Source: Sedimentitalea sp042687825 (GTDB taxonomy: Bacteria > Pseudomonadota > Alphaproteobacteria > Rhodobacterales > Rhodobacteraceae). From it: a DNA stretch of 14,482 nucleotides. The stretch lies in NCBI RefSeq assembly GCF_042687825.1, contig NZ_JBHUQE010000035.1:1-14482 (forward strand). The letters are read 5' to 3'. The first letter of the stretch is position 1; each line of letters opens with the position of its first letter. The position numbers were made by a program, and so were the translations under genes. Of the stretch, positions 13,659 to 14,482 are shown piece by piece. The notes beneath the pieces are model-generated. The model was not told where the DNA came from. It did not search any database and saw only the letters and a list, made by a program, of their open reading frames with translations.

Positions 13659-14277
13659 ATGGCACAAAAATCAGAGATCGAGTGGACTGATGCGACGTGG
13701 AATCCGGTTACGGGTTGCACCAAAATCGGCCCTGGATGTGATCATTGCTATGCAGAGTGGTTTGCAGAGCGGTGGCGCGGAATTCTTCACACCATTCATG
13801 TTGTGGTCGCGCACCGACAACAGATGGATGATGCTGGCGCATCTTTCACGTCATCAGGCCGCACGCGACAAGATGCTCGGCGTCCATTGGGATACGCAAA
13901 ACAGCTTCAGGCATGTTGGGCGCGGAAGCTTATTTTCGTTGGGCTTTGATACAAGGCTAATCGAATCTAAGGATGCGCTCTTCAGTTTTGCAGACCAGGA
14001 TCGCGCGCGTTTGGAGGCAGAACTTCTTGCTGAGCTTCCCAAGGAAATTCATGCTTGCATAGACGATGAAGCGGTGTCCATTCAGGCGCTTCTTGAGAAG
14101 ATTGGAAATCGTGCGGCAGCCACAAACCAAGACCTGTTTGGCGTCATTTCCGAGCTTGCCCGAGCAAAGGAATTCGAAGTCTTTTCATCAAAGGGTACAT
14201 TGAAACGGGCGGGCACACGCATTCAAGCTTCGGATCGACTAATTCTTCCAGCACAAAAGACACTCTTCAGATTCTAG
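13659..14277 (+). pseudogene. Chimeric remnant: DUF5131 (Gp37/Gp68) N-terminus joined to TcmP-like C-terminus
   Basis: From the ATG at 13659 (GAGG just upstream) the frame encodes EIEWTDATWNPVTGCTKIGP, followed by GCDHCYAEWFAERWRG. This is the N-terminal three-cysteine region (Cys20, 27, 30) of DUF5131 proteins, radical-SAM-like and often called phage Gp37/Gp68. Similarity ends near 13781, after 41 codons of a protein normally over 200 long. In another frame, from about 13780 to the TAG at 14275-14277, the sequence reads EFFTPFMLWSRTDNRWMMLA and continues through MLGVHWDTQNSFRHVGRG to the end. This resembles the C-terminal half of TcmP, the partner commonly encoded next to three-Cys-motif proteins. 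The simplest reading is one deletion that removed the 3' part of the first gene and the 5' part of the second, leaving an out-of-frame fusion. DUF5131 is clear; TcmP is moderate. Confidence 0.65.
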
Positions 14278-14288
14278 AGGGCGGCCTC

Positions 14289-14482
14289 ATGTCACGGATT
14301 GATCCAGAAAATTTCTCCCCAAGCACATATGGCGACGCAACCGTTTGCGATGTTTGCTTTGATGATGTGGAACTTGCCGAGCGCATCCGCTCCTACGAAA
14401 CGGCAGGTGAATGCAGCTATTGCGAGGAGGAACGTGAATTTGTCGCGCCGTTTCATGACTGTCAATCGGCATTGAACTTTGA
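14289..14482 (+). CDS. N-terminus of a probable HEPN/RES N-terminal-domain protein, possible RES toxin (partial)
   Basis: An open frame starts at the ATG at 14289, 11 bp after the previous stop, with GAGGGCGG upstream, and runs off the window end (64 codons visible). The visible protein, MSRIDPENFSPSTYGDATVC onward, has paired cysteines CDVC (residues 20-23) and CSYC (42-45) around an ELAERIRSYETAGE helix. This pattern matches the zinc-ribbon-like start of the HEPN/RES N-terminal domain, usually followed by a RES domain. RES toxins such as ParT, MbcT and Res act on NAD+ or related substrates. Neither the RES domain nor an antitoxin can be seen, so the toxin call is inference. The compact spacing suggests one operon with the damaged DUF5131/TcmP locus. 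Confidence 0.5.
   Translation, partial: MSRIDPENFSPSTYGDATVCDVCFDDVELAERIRSYETAGECSYCEEEREFVAPFHDCQSALNF

Overview
This GC-rich window is accessory DNA. Codon use, protein style and the antirestriction/defence gene content suggest an alphaproteobacterium, probably Rhodobacterales or a relative. Taxonomy is inferred, because no housekeeping gene is present. It looks like a decaying plasmid or genomic-island segment into which a large transposon has inserted.

Left flank (1-2066). Bases 1-22 look like the terminus of an IS5-type insertion sequence. The IS abuts and truncates an AbiH-family abortive-infection gene (22-765, minus). Upstream of abiH on the same strand lie a ParE toxin (807-1124) and its ribbon-helix-helix ParD antitoxin (1131-1406), with a recognisable promoter and tandem repeat operator. 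A short plus-strand gene (1626-1808) follows. Its Shine-Dalgarno is buried in a hairpin and it ends at a strong terminator. Then come the last 70 codons of an antirestriction protein, ArdC (1851-2063).

Inserted element (2067-12520, about 10.45 kb). The ardC gene resumes at 12524, so the intervening DNA is an insertion: joining 2063 to 12524 restores an in-frame ArdC of 301 residues. The insert is bounded by 14-bp inverted repeats with one mismatch. It carries three large tyrosine recombinases (461, 601 and 726 residues) that overlap by ATGA at both junctions, an architecture like GInt, RIT or Tn554-type elements. Downstream is a cargo operon with a good sigma70-type promoter flanked by two imperfect direct repeats. 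The operon encodes a small exported six-cysteine protein, a single-pass membrane protein, and a 1102-residue exported TPR-CHAT cysteine protease, all with overlapping or near-overlapping starts and stops. This cargo is the best candidate here for an undescribed system. The first cargo gene is broken only by a 120-bp perfect duplication around one N (6382-6622), which looks like an assembly join. Removing 121 bp restores a 151-residue protein.

Right flank (12521-14482). The 5' part of ardC, with its HExxH zinc site (start 13216, minus), is followed by about 400 bp without a gene. That gap holds a chain of perfect hairpins (13321-13524), a candidate structured RNA. Next is a plus-strand chimera in which the N-terminus of a DUF5131 (Gp37/Gp68) protein is joined out of frame to the C-terminal half of a TcmP-like partner protein. 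The window ends inside a gene whose N-terminus resembles the zinc-ribbon-like HEPN/RES N-terminal domain, possibly a RES-type toxin.

Overall, three defence or antirestriction loci have each been damaged by a different event: an IS, a transposon and a deletion. The transposon cargo and the ParDE pair appear intact.
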